Assembly (NCBI RefSeq): GCF_014596085.1
Contig: NZ_JACCJY010000022.1
Location: 61,581 to 125,580 of the forward strand
Length of the DNA: 64,000 nt
Origin: Azospirillum tabaci
GTDB lineage: Bacteria > Pseudomonadota > Alphaproteobacteria > Azospirillales > Azospirillaceae
Direction: 5' to 3'
Part shown: in pieces, positions 1 to 8,938 of the stretch
How the letters are laid out: each line of letters opens with the position of its first letter
How positions within the stretch are numbered: position 1 is the first letter of the stretch
Position numbers and translations under genes: made by a program
Notes under the pieces: generated by a model
Seen by the model: the letters and a program-made list of their open reading frames with translations, nothing else
The model's database searches: none
What the model was told of the DNA's origin: nothing

Positions 1-453
1 CACGGTCGCGCCGGCCGGGGCGTCCACGGCCGGCGCGGCAGCCTGCGTGACGAGGCCGTAACCGGACGGCGTGCGCGCAATCTGGTAGCCGCTGCCGTCC
101 AGCAGGCGGCGGAATCCGTCCTCGACCGTCGTCGTTCCGCGCAGCCCCTGGGAGGTCTTGCCCCGGACCTGCGCCGGGTCCACGGCGACGCTCACCCCGG
201 CCTGGGCGGCGAAGCCGCGCAGCGCGGCGTCCAGAGGACCCGGCGGCACGTTGGCGTCAACCGTGCGGGCTGCCGCCGTCTGGGCCTGCGCGGCCGGAGC
301 GAACGGAAGGCCACCCGCGAGGATGGCGCTGGCAAAGCAAACGGCCATGGCGACCGGGCGCAGCCCCGGCGCGAAGACATCCTGCGCGGAGCCGGCGGCA
401 CCGCGGCGGCGGGCGGTTTGGCGCAGAGCGTCCTTGCCGCAAGAGTGTAGCAT
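1..453 (-). CDS. TonB-dependent outer-membrane receptor, N-terminal part (cut by window edge)
   Basis: The reading frame opens at the ATG at 453 and stays open to base 1, giving 151 residues with no stop, so only the N-terminus is present. Residues 1-60 hold a long basic leader and a hydrophobic stretch (MAVCFASAILAGGLPFAP) ending in AQAQ, which fits a signal peptide for an outer-membrane protein. Residues from about 68 (PPGPLDAALRGFAAQAGVSV) through VRGKTSQGLRGTTTVEDGF and LLDGSGYQI match the secretin/TonB short N-terminal (STN) domain of FecA-type receptors, which signals to an anti-sigma factor. A Fur-box-like palindrome lies 106 bp upstream, so iron-regulated siderophore uptake is likely. 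No fecI/fecR pair lies upstream. The barrel is outside the window, so the ligand cannot be guessed. Confidence 0.82.
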   Translation of the reverse strand, partial: MLHSCGKDALRQTARRRGAAGSAQDVFAPGLRPVAMAVCFASAILAGGLPFAPAAQAQTAAARTVDANVPPGPLDAALRGFAAQAGVSVAVDPAQVRGKTSQGLRGTTTVEDGFRRLLDGSGYQIARTPSGYGLVTQAAAPAVDAPAGATV

Positions 454-1046
454 AGAGCCGTTTTCCTCTACCAAAGGGTGTAGATGTGGCGCAGCGTTTG
501 CGACCGGCACCGTGTCGGTTTCAAAAAGCCGAACGTTCTGCGCTGATCGTCATGATGCGAATGATTCTCATTCTAAGCACCTGACCGCAGGTTTCGCAAG
601 AGGCGAACGTCGCGATCGCAGGCGATCCCGCCGCTCCATATCCCTGATTTCATTGTGGAAATTTTAAGCGGGCACCGCTCCCGGCAACCGCGGAACGCCC
701 CCCGGAGGCTGCCACCGGGGTGGTTTACAGGCCTCGCGCAGCGACGCTTTTGAAAAGCGCGATGACGCAGCCTCGCCCAGAATCAATAAAACGGCCGTAC
801 CGCAACAAGAACACAACCGATGGTAAATTTCTTTGGCCGCTCATTCAGGCCGCGCCTGCATGCGCATGCTCTCATATAAATAACCATCAAGTCATTGTGG
901 GAAAAACACCATCTTTCGCCCCTTCAGCGCAACAAACACTCGCCGCCACCGGACAAAAAATAAGTTTGTGTTCAGACATTTTTCAGCAAATCACTTTGTT
1001 ATGAACCCTCCCGAGATGCGACCGCCGCGATGGCGAGAGGGCCACA
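454..1046. other. Divergent intergenic region between receptor and adhesin
   Basis: This 593-bp gene-free stretch separates two divergent genes. Its left half holds the Fur-like palindrome at 559-573. A short GC-rich hairpin (CCCCGG/CCGGGG, about 700-720) sits in the middle. From about 780 to 1010 the sequence is markedly AT-richer than the flanking genes and probably carries the adhesin promoter. The purine-rich GAGAGGG just before 1047 is the likely ribosome binding site. A 94-codon frame at 720-1004 lacks a ribosome site and typical codon use and is not called. Confidence 0.6.
559..573 (-). promoter_or_regulatory. Fur-box-like operator
   Basis: GAATGATTCTCATTC is a perfect 6-3-6 inverted repeat (GAATGA/TCATTC) and carries the core of the classical Fur/ferric-uptake operator. 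It lies in an AT-richer stretch upstream of the TonB receptor start at 453. Repression of that receptor by iron-loaded Fur is the natural reading. No -10/-35 pair could be assigned with confidence. Confidence 0.65.
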
Positions 1047-4000
1047 ATGCCGGACACCCAGAACGCCGCTGCCCCCCTGCTGACCATCCCCGATGCCCTC
1101 GCATCCGAAGCGGCGGCGGTGCTGCTCGGCGGCGATCCCGGCGCGCTGAAGGCCGTGCAGGACAAGCTGGCGGCGGCACTGACCGGCCAAGGTTTGCCGG
1201 AAGGCGCCGCGGGCAGCGTGGCGGACGGTTGGATGCGCGACGTCGCGGCAGGGGTCGGAGCCAGCGCCACACCCGACGCTGCCATCGCGCAGGCGAGCCG
1301 GATCGCCGCCGGCACCGCGGCGCGGATGGCCGAGGCGGCGCAGGAGACCGCGGCGCTGACCGGGGAACAACGCCTGGCCGTCGCCCTGGCCCAGGGGCAG
1401 GGACTCGGGCCGGGCGGCGCGAGCGATCCCAAGACGGCCGCCGACCTGTCGGCGGCGCTGTTCAGCGGCGTGATGGACCCGACCGCCCGTCCTGCGGGCG
1501 CCGCGGACCCGATCGCCGCCTTGTCGCAGGCTCTGACCGCTCCACCCACCGCCCCGGCGGCGGACGTCGTTCCCGTCTCGCCGTCCGACAAGCTCGCCGC
1601 GGCGCTCGCCTCCGGCGTGGGGGTGCAGGACGCGGTGAAGGCGCTCGGCCCCGCTTCGGGCGGTCACTTCGCCGAGGCGCTGGAGCAGGCCCTGTCCAGC
1701 GGCGCCGACACCGGCAGCGCCATCACCGCAGCACAAGCGCTGAGCGCCGCCGGAGCGGTCCAGACCACCGCCGTCGCCGTCGGGCAGACCGATGGCGCGC
1801 GCCTGCTCGGCGCCCTCGCCGCCGGAAGGACGGACGGGGCGGGCAGCAACCCGGCCTTCGCCAGCGTTCTGAACGATGCGTTGGCGCAGGGCGCGCCACC
1901 CGACGCGGCACTGGGGGCGTCGGCCAGGGCGCAGACGGACATGGCGGCCCGGCAGGAGGCCGCCGCTGTGCCGGCGAAGCCGGCGGACGCGCTGGTCGCC
2001 TCGCTGTCGTCCGGCCAGAACGTAGCGGCCACCGTCAAGACCTTCGCCGCCGCCGCCGGGCTCGACGGCGCGGCGGCCGGAGGCTTCGGCGAGGCTCTGG
2101 GACGGGCCCTGTCCGCCGGCCAGGAGATGTCCGGCGCGTTGGGGTCGGCCCAGCAGTCCGTGTCCACGGCAATGGCGCTGTCGGCGGAAACGGCAAAGGG
2201 CGTCAAGAGCGACGGGCTGATCGCCGCACTCGCCAGCGGGCAGAACGTGCAGCAGGCGGTCCAGGCGCTGGGCGGGTCCGGCGCTGCCTTCAACGCCGCT
2301 CTGGGTCAGGCGCTGGCGGACGGCCGCGCCCCCGGACAGGCACTCGCCGCCGCCCGCCAGACCGCGGAGACGGTGCAGCAGAACGCCCAGGGCAGCGAAG
2401 TTCCCGTTTCCGCCGAGAACAAGGCGCTGGCCAATCTCGCCAACCCGCCGCCCGCCGGGGAGTCGGCCAAGAGCGATGGCGAAAAGGCTGCCCAGAGCGC
2501 CGACAGCGCCGAGGGCAAGCCCGCCGAGCAAGTCGCCGAAGCCCCGGCCGAGGGCAAGGAGGAGGGCAAGGAAGAGGGCAAGGAAGAGGGCAAGGAAGAG
2601 GGCAAGGAAGAGGGCGGCGAAAAGGACGGCGGCGAGAAGGACGGCGCCAAGGAAGACGGCGCCAAGGAGGAGGCGAAGGGCGAAGCCGGCGACAAGGCCG
2701 CCGCCGACGCTTCCCCCGACGCGGCGTCCGCGAAGGGTGAGGCGTCTCCCGCAGCGGCCAAGTCCGGCATGGGAAGCGAACCCGCGCTCAAGGCGATCAG
2801 CTTCGACGCGGCCGGAACCGCCAAGAGCGCCGACACCGCCGCGCCCAGCGCCACGGCTCCCGCGCCCTCGGCCAGCACCACACCCGCCGCCGCCCCGTCG
2901 GTCACCAGGACGCTGACCAGCGACCCCTTTGCCGTCGCCGCGCAGATCCAGCAGCAGGTGGCCCGCGCGCTCGAAACCGCGGCCAACGCCCTGCCCGCGA
3001 TGGTGCCGCCGGTCGCGGCCCCCACCTTCTCGGCCGGCTTCGACGCGGCGGCCTTCGCGAAGGCTCTGGCGATCGCCGAAGGCACCGCGGCTCCGGCCGG
3101 TTTCGCCGTCTTCCATCTGATCGAGGCGATGTTCCGGCCCGGAGAGGCCGGAAGCAACGTGGTCGGCGTCGCCGTGGTGGCAAATCCGGACTCTCCGTTC
3201 GGGGTCTGGCAGTACAGCGTGGACGGCGGCGCGTGGGTGGCGGTGGGCACGGTCGGCGACGGCTCGGCCCTCGTGCTTCCGGGCAGCGCCCTGCTGCGTT
3301 TCCTGCCCGCCGCCAACTGGAACGGCACCGCGCCGTCGCTGGGGCTGCGGGCGGTGAACAGCGAATGGGCCGAGGGCTTCAGCGGTGCCGAACACCGGCT
3401 GTTCACGCTGACCGGCGTCGGCGGCACCACCCCGCTGTCGGCCGACATCGCCCCGTTGACGCTGGAGGTGATTCCGGTGAACGGCGCCCCGGTTGCGACC
3501 GGCGCACAAACGGTCCTGGCAGCCGTCACGGAAGACAGCACCGACCCGGCGGGCGCCGGCGTCGCGGCGCTGTTCGGCGGGCTGTTCTCCGACCCTACCG
3601 ACGCCGTGTTCGGCTCCGCCGGCAACGGCTTCGCCGGTGTGGCGGTGGTCGGCAACGCGGCGACCACCGCCCAGGGGCAATGGCAGTATTGGACCGGCAC
3701 CGCTTGGGTCGCCGTGGGAGCGGTGTCGGACGGCAACGCCCTGCTGCTGGCCGCCGACGCCAAGCTGCGCTTCGTTCCCGCCGCCGACTGGAACGGCGTG
3801 CCGCCGAGCCTGGTGGTTCGCCTGATCGACGATTCACAAGGGGCCGTGACCAGCGGCGAGCGGGCGGACGTCACAGGCGCCGGCGGCGACAGCCGCTACA
3901 GCGCCGGGACCATCGCGCTTGATACAGCGGTCAACGCGGTCAACGACGCCCCCGTCGCCACCGGCACGGCGGCCACCCTGCCGACCATCGCCGAGGACAC

Positions 4001-7000
4001 CGCCAACCCGTCCGGTGCCACCGTCTCCACCTTGTTCGGTCCCCTGTTCTCCGACGCCGCCGACGCGGTGAGCGGCGGGTCGGCGGCCAACGGCTTCGCC
4101 GGCGTGGTGGTGGTCGGCAACGCCGTCACCGCGACGCAAGGCGCGTGGCAATATTGGACCGGCACCGCCTGGGCCGACATCGGCGCGGCAAGCGACGCCA
4201 ACGGGCTGCTGCTGGCCGCCGACGCGGCGTTGCGCTTCGTTCCCGCCGCCAACTGGAACGGCCCCACGCCCGCCTTGACCGTCCGGCTGGTCGAGAACAG
4301 CGGCGTACCGCTGATCACCGGAAACCGCATCGACCTGACCGGCGGCGTCGGCGGCAGCACGGTCTACAGCGCCGGGACCATCGCGCTGACCGGAACCGTC
4401 ACCCCGGTCAACGACGCGCCGGTCGTCACCGGAACGACCGCCACCCTGCCGACCATTTCGGAAGACGCCACCGACCCGGCGGGCGCCACCGTCTCCAGCC
4501 TGTTCGCCCACCTGTTCTCCGACCCGGCGGACGCCGTGGCGGGCGGCTCCGCCGCGGACGGTTTCGCCGGCATCGCCATCGTCGGCAACGCGGCGACCGC
4601 GCAGGGTGCTTGGCAGTATTGGACCGGCACGGCCTGGGCCGCCGTGGGGGTGGTGTCGGACAGCAACGCCCTGCTGCTGGCGGCCGACGCCAAGCTGCGG
4701 TTCCTGCCCGCCGCCGATTGGAACGGCGTGCCGCCGAGCCTGACGGTTCGCCTGATCGACGATTCACAAGGGGCCGTGACCAGCGGCGAGCGGGCGGACG
4801 TGACGGGTGCGGGCGGCGACAGTCGCTACAGCCTCGGCACCATCGCCCTGACCACCGCCGTCAGCGCGATCAACGACGCTCCGGTGGCGACGGGCACGAC
4901 GGCGACCCTGCCGACCATCGCCGAGGACACGACCAACCCGGCGGGAGTCACCGTCTCCGCCCTGTTCGGTTACCTGTTCTCCGATTCTGCCGACGCGGTG
5001 AGCGGCGGGTCATCGGCCAACGCGCTGGCCGGCGTGGTGGTGGTCGGCAACGCCGCCACCGTGGCGCAAGGAACGTGGCAGTATTGGACGGGCACGGCCT
5101 GGGCCGGCATCGGCACGGCGAGCGAGGCCAACGGGCTGCTGCTGGCGGCGAACACGGCGTTGCGCTTTGTTCCCGCCGCCAACTGGAACGGCACCACACC
5201 GGCTTTGACCGTCCGGCTGGTCGAGGATGGCGGCGCGCCGCTGATCACCGGCGACCGTGTCGACCTGACCGGCGGCGGCGTCGGCAGCACCGTCTACAGC
5301 GCCGGGACCATCGCGCTGACCGGAACCGTCACCCCGGTCAACGACGCGCCGGTCGTCACCGGAGCGACTGCTACCCTGCCGGCGATCGCGGAATACACCG
5401 CCAATCCGGCGGGCGCCACCGTCGCCAGCCTGTTCGCCCACCTGTTCTCCGACCCGGCGGACGCCGTGAGCGGCGGGTCCGTCGCCAACGGTTTCGCCGG
5501 GATCGCCATTGTCGGCAACGCGGCGACCACGCAAGGCGTGTGGCAATACTGGACCGGCACGGGCTGGGCCGCCGTGGGGGCGGCCTCGGACGGCAACGCC
5601 CTGCTGCTGGCGGCGAACACGGCGTTGCGCTTCGTTCCCGCCGCCAACTGGAACGGCACCACCCCGGCTTTGACCGTCCGGCTGATCGACGACTCCCAAG
5701 GGGCCGTGACCAGCGGCGGACGGGTTGTCCTGGCGAGCGTGGGCGGCGACAGCCGCTACAGCGCCGGCACCGTCGCCCTGACCACCTCGGTCACCCCCGT
5801 CAACGACGCCCCCGCGGCGACGGGCACGGCGGCCACGCTGCCGACCATCGCCGAGGACACCGCCAACCCCGCAGGCACCAGCGTCGCCACCCTGTTCGGC
5901 CACCTGTTCTCCGACGCCGCCGACGCGGTGAGCGGCGGGTCAGCGGCCAACGCGCTGGCCGGCGTGGTGGTGGTCGGCAACGCCGCCGTCGCGGCGCAAG
6001 GGGCGTGGCAGTATTGGACCGGCACGGCCTGGGCCGACATCGGCGCGGCAAGCGACGCCAACGGGCTGCTGCTGGCGGCCAACACGGCGTTGCGCTTCGT
6101 TCCCGCCGCCAACTGGAACGGCACCACCCCGGCCCTAACCGTTCGGCTGGTCGACACGTCGCAAGGTCCGATCGCCAGCGGTGCGCGGGTCGACGCGACG
6201 AGCGTCGGCGGCAGCACCGCCTACAGCGCCGGGACCATCGCGCTGACCGGCACCGTCACCCCCGTCAACGACGCCCCGGTGGCGACGGGGACGACCACCA
6301 CCCTGCCGACCATCGCCGAGGACACCGCCAATCCCGCGGGCACCAGCGTCGCCACCCTGTTCGGCCACCTGTTCTCCGATCCCGCGGACGCGGTGAGCGG
6401 CGGCTCCGCCGCCAACGGCTTCGCCGGCGTCGCCATCGTCGGCAACGCGGCGACCGCCGCGCAGGGCGCTTGGCAGTATTGGTCCGGTTCCGCCTGGATC
6501 ACCGTGGGCGCGGTGGCGGAGGGGACGGCTCTGGTCGTCGCCGCCAACGCGCTGCTGCGCTTCGTTCCCGCCGCCGACTGGAACGGCACCACCCCGGCCC
6601 TGACCGTCCGGCTGATCGAGGACGGCGGCGCGCCCATCGTCACCGGCGGCCGTGTGGACCTGACGGCCGGCGTCGGCGGCAGCACCGTCTACAGCGCCGA
6701 CACCATCGCCCTGACCGGAACCGTCACCCCCATCAACGACACGCCGCAGATCACCGCCGGCACGACGGCGCTGGCCACGGTGAAGGGCGCGGCGGTCGCG
6801 GTCACCGGCCTGTCGGTGTCCGACGTCGATGCCGGCGCGCTGCCGATGCTGGTCACGCTGACCGCCGGCCACGGCACGCTGACTCTGGCCAGCGCCGGGT
6901 GGGACGCCGTCGTCACCGGCAACGGAACGGACAGCGTCACCATCCGCGCGACGCTCGCCACCATCAACGGGCTGCTCGGCGCCGCCAACGGCCTCCTCTA

Positions 7001-8804
7001 CACGGCCAGCGCCTACACCGGCGCCGACGCCATCCGGATCGTCGTGAACGACCTGGGCAACGGCGGGGCCGGCGGGCCGCTGACCGCCACCGCCACCATC
7101 GGCGTCACCGTGGCGCCGCCGAACGCCTCCCCCGTCCTGATCGACACCAACCTCGACGTGAGCGTGGCGGCGGAGGCCCTGACCGCCCCCACCGCGGGCA
7201 CGGTGGGCATCGCGGTGTCCAAGCTGGTCGGGCTGAACGGCAGCGGCCCGGCGAACGTCACCGACGCCGACGCGGGCGCCCTCACCGGCATCGCCCTGAC
7301 CGGCGCCAACGAGAGCTATGGCCGCTGGTGGTTCTCCACCGACAACGGCGCGACCTGGAGCCTCGTGGGCGCGGTCAACGACAGCGACTCCGCCCTTCTG
7401 CTGCGCACCACCGACCGGCTCTACTTCCAGCCCAACGCCGCGGTGCCGGCCACCGTCAACGGCGCCCTGACCATCCGCGCCTGGGACCAGACCACGGGCA
7501 GCGCCGGGTCCAAGGTCGCCGTCACCCTCGGCGCCGGCAGCGCCTTCTCCACCGCGACGGACACCGTCACCCTGCATCCCGGCGTGCTGATCCCCAACGG
7601 CTCCTTCGACAAGGGGCTGACCGGCTGGAGCTACACCGGCGGCGCCACGGTGGGTGCCACGGGCGACGGGCATGAGGGAACCCTGACCTCCGCGGGCGGG
7701 CGGACGCCGACGCAGCTCGAGGACTTCCTCGGCCTCGCCCACGGTTCCATCGCCGCGGCGACCGGGACCGTCCCGTCCTTCGGCCACGCGATGAAGCTGG
7801 CCAGCACCGTCACGGTGACGAAGGACACGACGCTGACCTTCGACTGGGCCTTCATCTTCTCCGATCCCGGCTATCACGACTTCGCCTTCGTCAGCGTCAA
7901 CGGCGTGGTGACCCTGCTCGCCAAGGACGCGAGCGCCAGCGGCAAGTTCAGCGTGGTGATCCCGGCCAACACCACCCTGTCGCTGGGCTTCGGCACCTCC
8001 GACACCAGCGACAACAGCGTCAACCCGATCCTGCGCGTCGACAACGTCAAGCTGACCACCGTCGCGAGCGACCCCATCGTGCTGGACATGGCCGGCGACG
8101 GGCTGGCCCTGCGGGCGCTGACTGACGGCGTCCTGTTCGACGTCAGCGGCGACGGCGTGGCCGACCAGACCGGCTGGGTCGGCAAGGGCAACGCGCTTCT
8201 GGTGCGCGATGACAACCACAACGGGCAAATCGACGACGGGCGTGAGCTGGTGTCGGAGCATTTCGGAAAAGGCTTCAACAGCAGCCTGGAGGCGCTCGCC
8301 TCGCTCGACGGCAACCACGACGGGCGCATCGACGCCGCCGACCAGAGCTTCGCCACGCTCCAGGTCTGGCAGGACGCCGACGGCGACGGGGTGAGCCATC
8401 CGGGCGAGCTGCGCACGCTGGCCGAGGCCGGGATCCTCTCCATCGCCACCACGGCCACCCCGACCGACACGACGCTGGCCGGCAACCACATCCTCGGCAC
8501 CACCAGCATGACCATGGCCGACGGCAGCAGCCGTCTGGTGGCCGGCGTCGCCTTCGACACACAGGCGACCGTCGCGGCGCAGCTGCACAGCCAACCGCTG
8601 GCGCCGTCTCCGCAGGCCGATCAGGGGCGCTTCGACTACGCGGCGCTCCTCTCCTCCGGCCTGGGGCTGCCGGACACCGTTCCGGTTGTGCAAAACAGCC
8701 TGGATGCGCACAGTGGAGATTGGGCGATGGCACTTCACACCGCAGACACACACCACGCCACAACCCACGCATCGACGATTGTGCCGGTCGCAGAAAATTC
8801 ATGA
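1047..8804 (+). CDS. Giant repeat-containing type I secreted adhesin-like protein (2585 aa)
   Basis: This large extracellular protein precedes a complete type I secretion system, its presumed exporter. Residues 1-500 are Ala-rich with at least five degenerate helical repeats (pattern L-A-A-L-A-S-G-Q-N-V, near residues 109, 183, 253, 316, 391). Residues 503-522 are five GKEE units, followed by a Lys/Glu/Pro/Ala linker. From about residue 690 there is one divergent copy and then seven 154-156 aa modules, each starting NDAPV and containing WQYWTGTAW and RFVPAANWNG. A cadherin-like module follows (about 1897-2030). The C-terminal part has calcium loops at about 2388 (DDNHNGQID), 2421 (DGNHDGRIDAAD) and 2443 (DADGDGVSHPGE), typical of the end of RTX-type adhesins. 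There is no N-terminal signal peptide and no GGxGxD nonapeptide array. A role in attachment or biofilm is inferred. Confidence 0.85.
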   Translation: MPDTQNAAAPLLTIPDALASEAAAVLLGGDPGALKAVQDKLAAALTGQGLPEGAAGSVADGWMRDVAAGVGASATPDAAIAQASRIAAGTAARMAEAAQETAALTGEQRLAVALAQGQGLGPGGASDPKTAADLSAALFSGVMDPTARPAGAADPIAALSQALTAPPTAPAADVVPVSPSDKLAAALASGVGVQDAVKALGPASGGHFAEALEQALSSGADTGSAITAAQALSAAGAVQTTAVAVGQTDGARLLGALAAGRTDGAGSNPAFASVLNDALAQGAPPDAALGASARAQTDMAARQEAAAVPAKPADALVASLSSGQNVAATVKTFAAAAGLDGAAAGGFGEALGRALSAGQEMSGALGSAQQSVSTAMALSAETAKGVKSDGLIAALASGQNVQQAVQALGGSGAAFNAALGQALADGRAPGQALAAARQTAETVQQNAQGSEVPVSAENKALANLANPPPAGESAKSDGEKAAQSADSAEGKPAEQVAEAPAEGKEEGKEEGKEEGKEEGKEEGGEKDGGEKDGAKEDGAKEEAKGEAGDKAAADASPDAASAKGEASPAAAKSGMGSEPALKAISFDAAGTAKSADTAAPSATAPAPSASTTPAAAPSVTRTLTSDPFAVAAQIQQQVARALETAANALPAMVPPVAAPTFSAGFDAAAFAKALAIAEGTAAPAGFAVFHLIEAMFRPGEAGSNVVGVAVVANPDSPFGVWQYSVDGGAWVAVGTVGDGSALVLPGSALLRFLPAANWNGTAPSLGLRAVNSEWAEGFSGAEHRLFTLTGVGGTTPLSADIAPLTLEVIPVNGAPVATGAQTVLAAVTEDSTDPAGAGVAALFGGLFSDPTDAVFGSAGNGFAGVAVVGNAATTAQGQWQYWTGTAWVAVGAVSDGNALLLAADAKLRFVPAADWNGVPPSLVVRLIDDSQGAVTSGERADVTGAGGDSRYSAGTIALDTAVNAVNDAPVATGTAATLPTIAEDTANPSGATVSTLFGPLFSDAADAVSGGSAANGFAGVVVVGNAVTATQGAWQYWTGTAWADIGAASDANGLLLAADAALRFVPAANWNGPTPALTVRLVENSGVPLITGNRIDLTGGVGGSTVYSAGTIALTGTVTPVNDAPVVTGTTATLPTISEDATDPAGATVSSLFAHLFSDPADAVAGGSAADGFAGIAIVGNAATAQGAWQYWTGTAWAAVGVVSDSNALLLAADAKLRFLPAADWNGVPPSLTVRLIDDSQGAVTSGERADVTGAGGDSRYSLGTIALTTAVSAINDAPVATGTTATLPTIAEDTTNPAGVTVSALFGYLFSDSADAVSGGSSANALAGVVVVGNAATVAQGTWQYWTGTAWAGIGTASEANGLLLAANTALRFVPAANWNGTTPALTVRLVEDGGAPLITGDRVDLTGGGVGSTVYSAGTIALTGTVTPVNDAPVVTGATATLPAIAEYTANPAGATVASLFAHLFSDPADAVSGGSVANGFAGIAIVGNAATTQGVWQYWTGTGWAAVGAASDGNALLLAANTALRFVPAANWNGTTPALTVRLIDDSQGAVTSGGRVVLASVGGDSRYSAGTVALTTSVTPVNDAPAATGTAATLPTIAEDTANPAGTSVATLFGHLFSDAADAVSGGSAANALAGVVVVGNAAVAAQGAWQYWTGTAWADIGAASDANGLLLAANTALRFVPAANWNGTTPALTVRLVDTSQGPIASGARVDATSVGGSTAYSAGTIALTGTVTPVNDAPVATGTTTTLPTIAEDTANPAGTSVATLFGHLFSDPADAVSGGSAANGFAGVAIVGNAATAAQGAWQYWSGSAWITVGAVAEGTALVVAANALLRFVPAADWNGTTPALTVRLIEDGGAPIVTGGRVDLTAGVGGSTVYSADTIALTGTVTPINDTPQITAGTTALATVKGAAVAVTGLSVSDVDAGALPMLVTLTAGHGTLTLASAGWDAVVTGNGTDSVTIRATLATINGLLGAANGLLYTASAYTGADAIRIVVNDLGNGGAGGPLTATATIGVTVAPPNASPVLIDTNLDVSVAAEALTAPTAGTVGIAVSKLVGLNGSGPANVTDADAGALTGIALTGANESYGRWWFSTDNGATWSLVGAVNDSDSALLLRTTDRLYFQPNAAVPATVNGALTIRAWDQTTGSAGSKVAVTLGAGSAFSTATDTVTLHPGVLIPNGSFDKGLTGWSYTGGATVGATGDGHEGTLTSAGGRTPTQLEDFLGLAHGSIAAATGTVPSFGHAMKLASTVTVTKDTTLTFDWAFIFSDPGYHDFAFVSVNGVVTLLAKDASASGKFSVVIPANTTLSLGFGTSDTSDNSVNPILRVDNVKLTTVASDPIVLDMAGDGLALRALTDGVLFDVSGDGVADQTGWVGKGNALLVRDDNHNGQIDDGRELVSEHFGKGFNSSLEALASLDGNHDGRIDAADQSFATLQVWQDADGDGVSHPGELRTLAEAGILSIATTATPTDTTLAGNHILGTTSMTMADGSSRLVAGVAFDTQATVAAQLHSQPLAPSPQADQGRFDYAALLSSGLGLPDTVPVVQNSLDAHSGDWAMALHTADTHHATTHASTIVPVAENS
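2553..2612 (+). repeat. 12-bp tandem repeat x5 encoding GKEE
   Basis: Five in-frame copies of GGCAAGGAAGAG (the first with GAG for GAA) encode GKEE five times. They are followed by related GGEKDG and AKEDG units up to about 2690. The unit length is a multiple of three, so copy-number change would alter linker length without shifting the frame. Confidence 0.9.
3480..6734 (+). repeat. Seven tandem ~465-bp modules in alternating A/B types
   Basis: Module starts, at the AAC codon of N-[DG]-A-P, are 3480, 3942, 4410, 4872, 5340, 5802 and 6267, ending at 6734. The spacings are 462, 468, 462, 468, 462, 465 and 468 bp. Odd modules 1, 3 and 5 carry IDDSQGAVTSG...GGDSRYS near their ends. Modules 2, 4 and 7 carry PLITG or PIVTG...GGSTVYS, and module 6 is mixed. 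This indicates duplication of a two-module (~930-bp) unit, with recombination or conversion around module 6. Long near-identical nucleotide stretches are visible between copies. Confidence 0.9.
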
Positions 8805-8896
8805 ACGACTGACAGAATTCGACGCATTTTTAGGTATTTGGATACTGTTTTGTCCTAAATGAGTATGAGAGTTCTCGACTAAGATCATCATCGCTG

Positions 8897-8912
8897 TAGG
8901 CCGAACGGCCTA
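8897..8912. promoter_or_regulatory. Palindrome upstream of secretion operon
   Basis: TAGGCCGAACGGCCTA is a perfect 6-4-6 inverted repeat 27 bp before the TolC-like start, in the 134-bp gap after the adhesin gene. It could be an operator or a small RNA hairpin between substrate and exporter genes. No T-run follows, so it is not a typical terminator. Confidence 0.3.
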
Positions 8913-8938
8913 AACATGCGGCGATCTCCAGGACCCTC

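Noticed and set aside
720..1004. 94-codon frame in the adhesin upstream region
   Set aside because: No ribosome site, AT-rich atypical codon use and no similarity; more likely promoter DNA.
968..2740. 590-codon open frame, Arg/Gly-rich, on the plus strand
   Set aside because: It is an alternate frame of the adhesin gene with shadow composition (Arg/Gly-rich) and no recognisable motif; the +1047 frame carries the repeats and calcium loops.
999..3680. 893-codon open frame on the minus strand, and a similar one at 6135-8768
   Set aside because: Antisense shadows of the high-GC adhesin gene; composition is Gly/Arg/Ala-rich and no family motif appears.
4145..7675. 1176-codon frame with repeated Arg-rich units
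   Set aside because: Its repeats only mirror the module repeats of the adhesin in another frame.
1047..8804. Classical RTX toxin
   Set aside because: No GGxGxD nonapeptide array, no lipase, protease or pore-forming region; only the calcium-loop C-terminal module is RTX-like.
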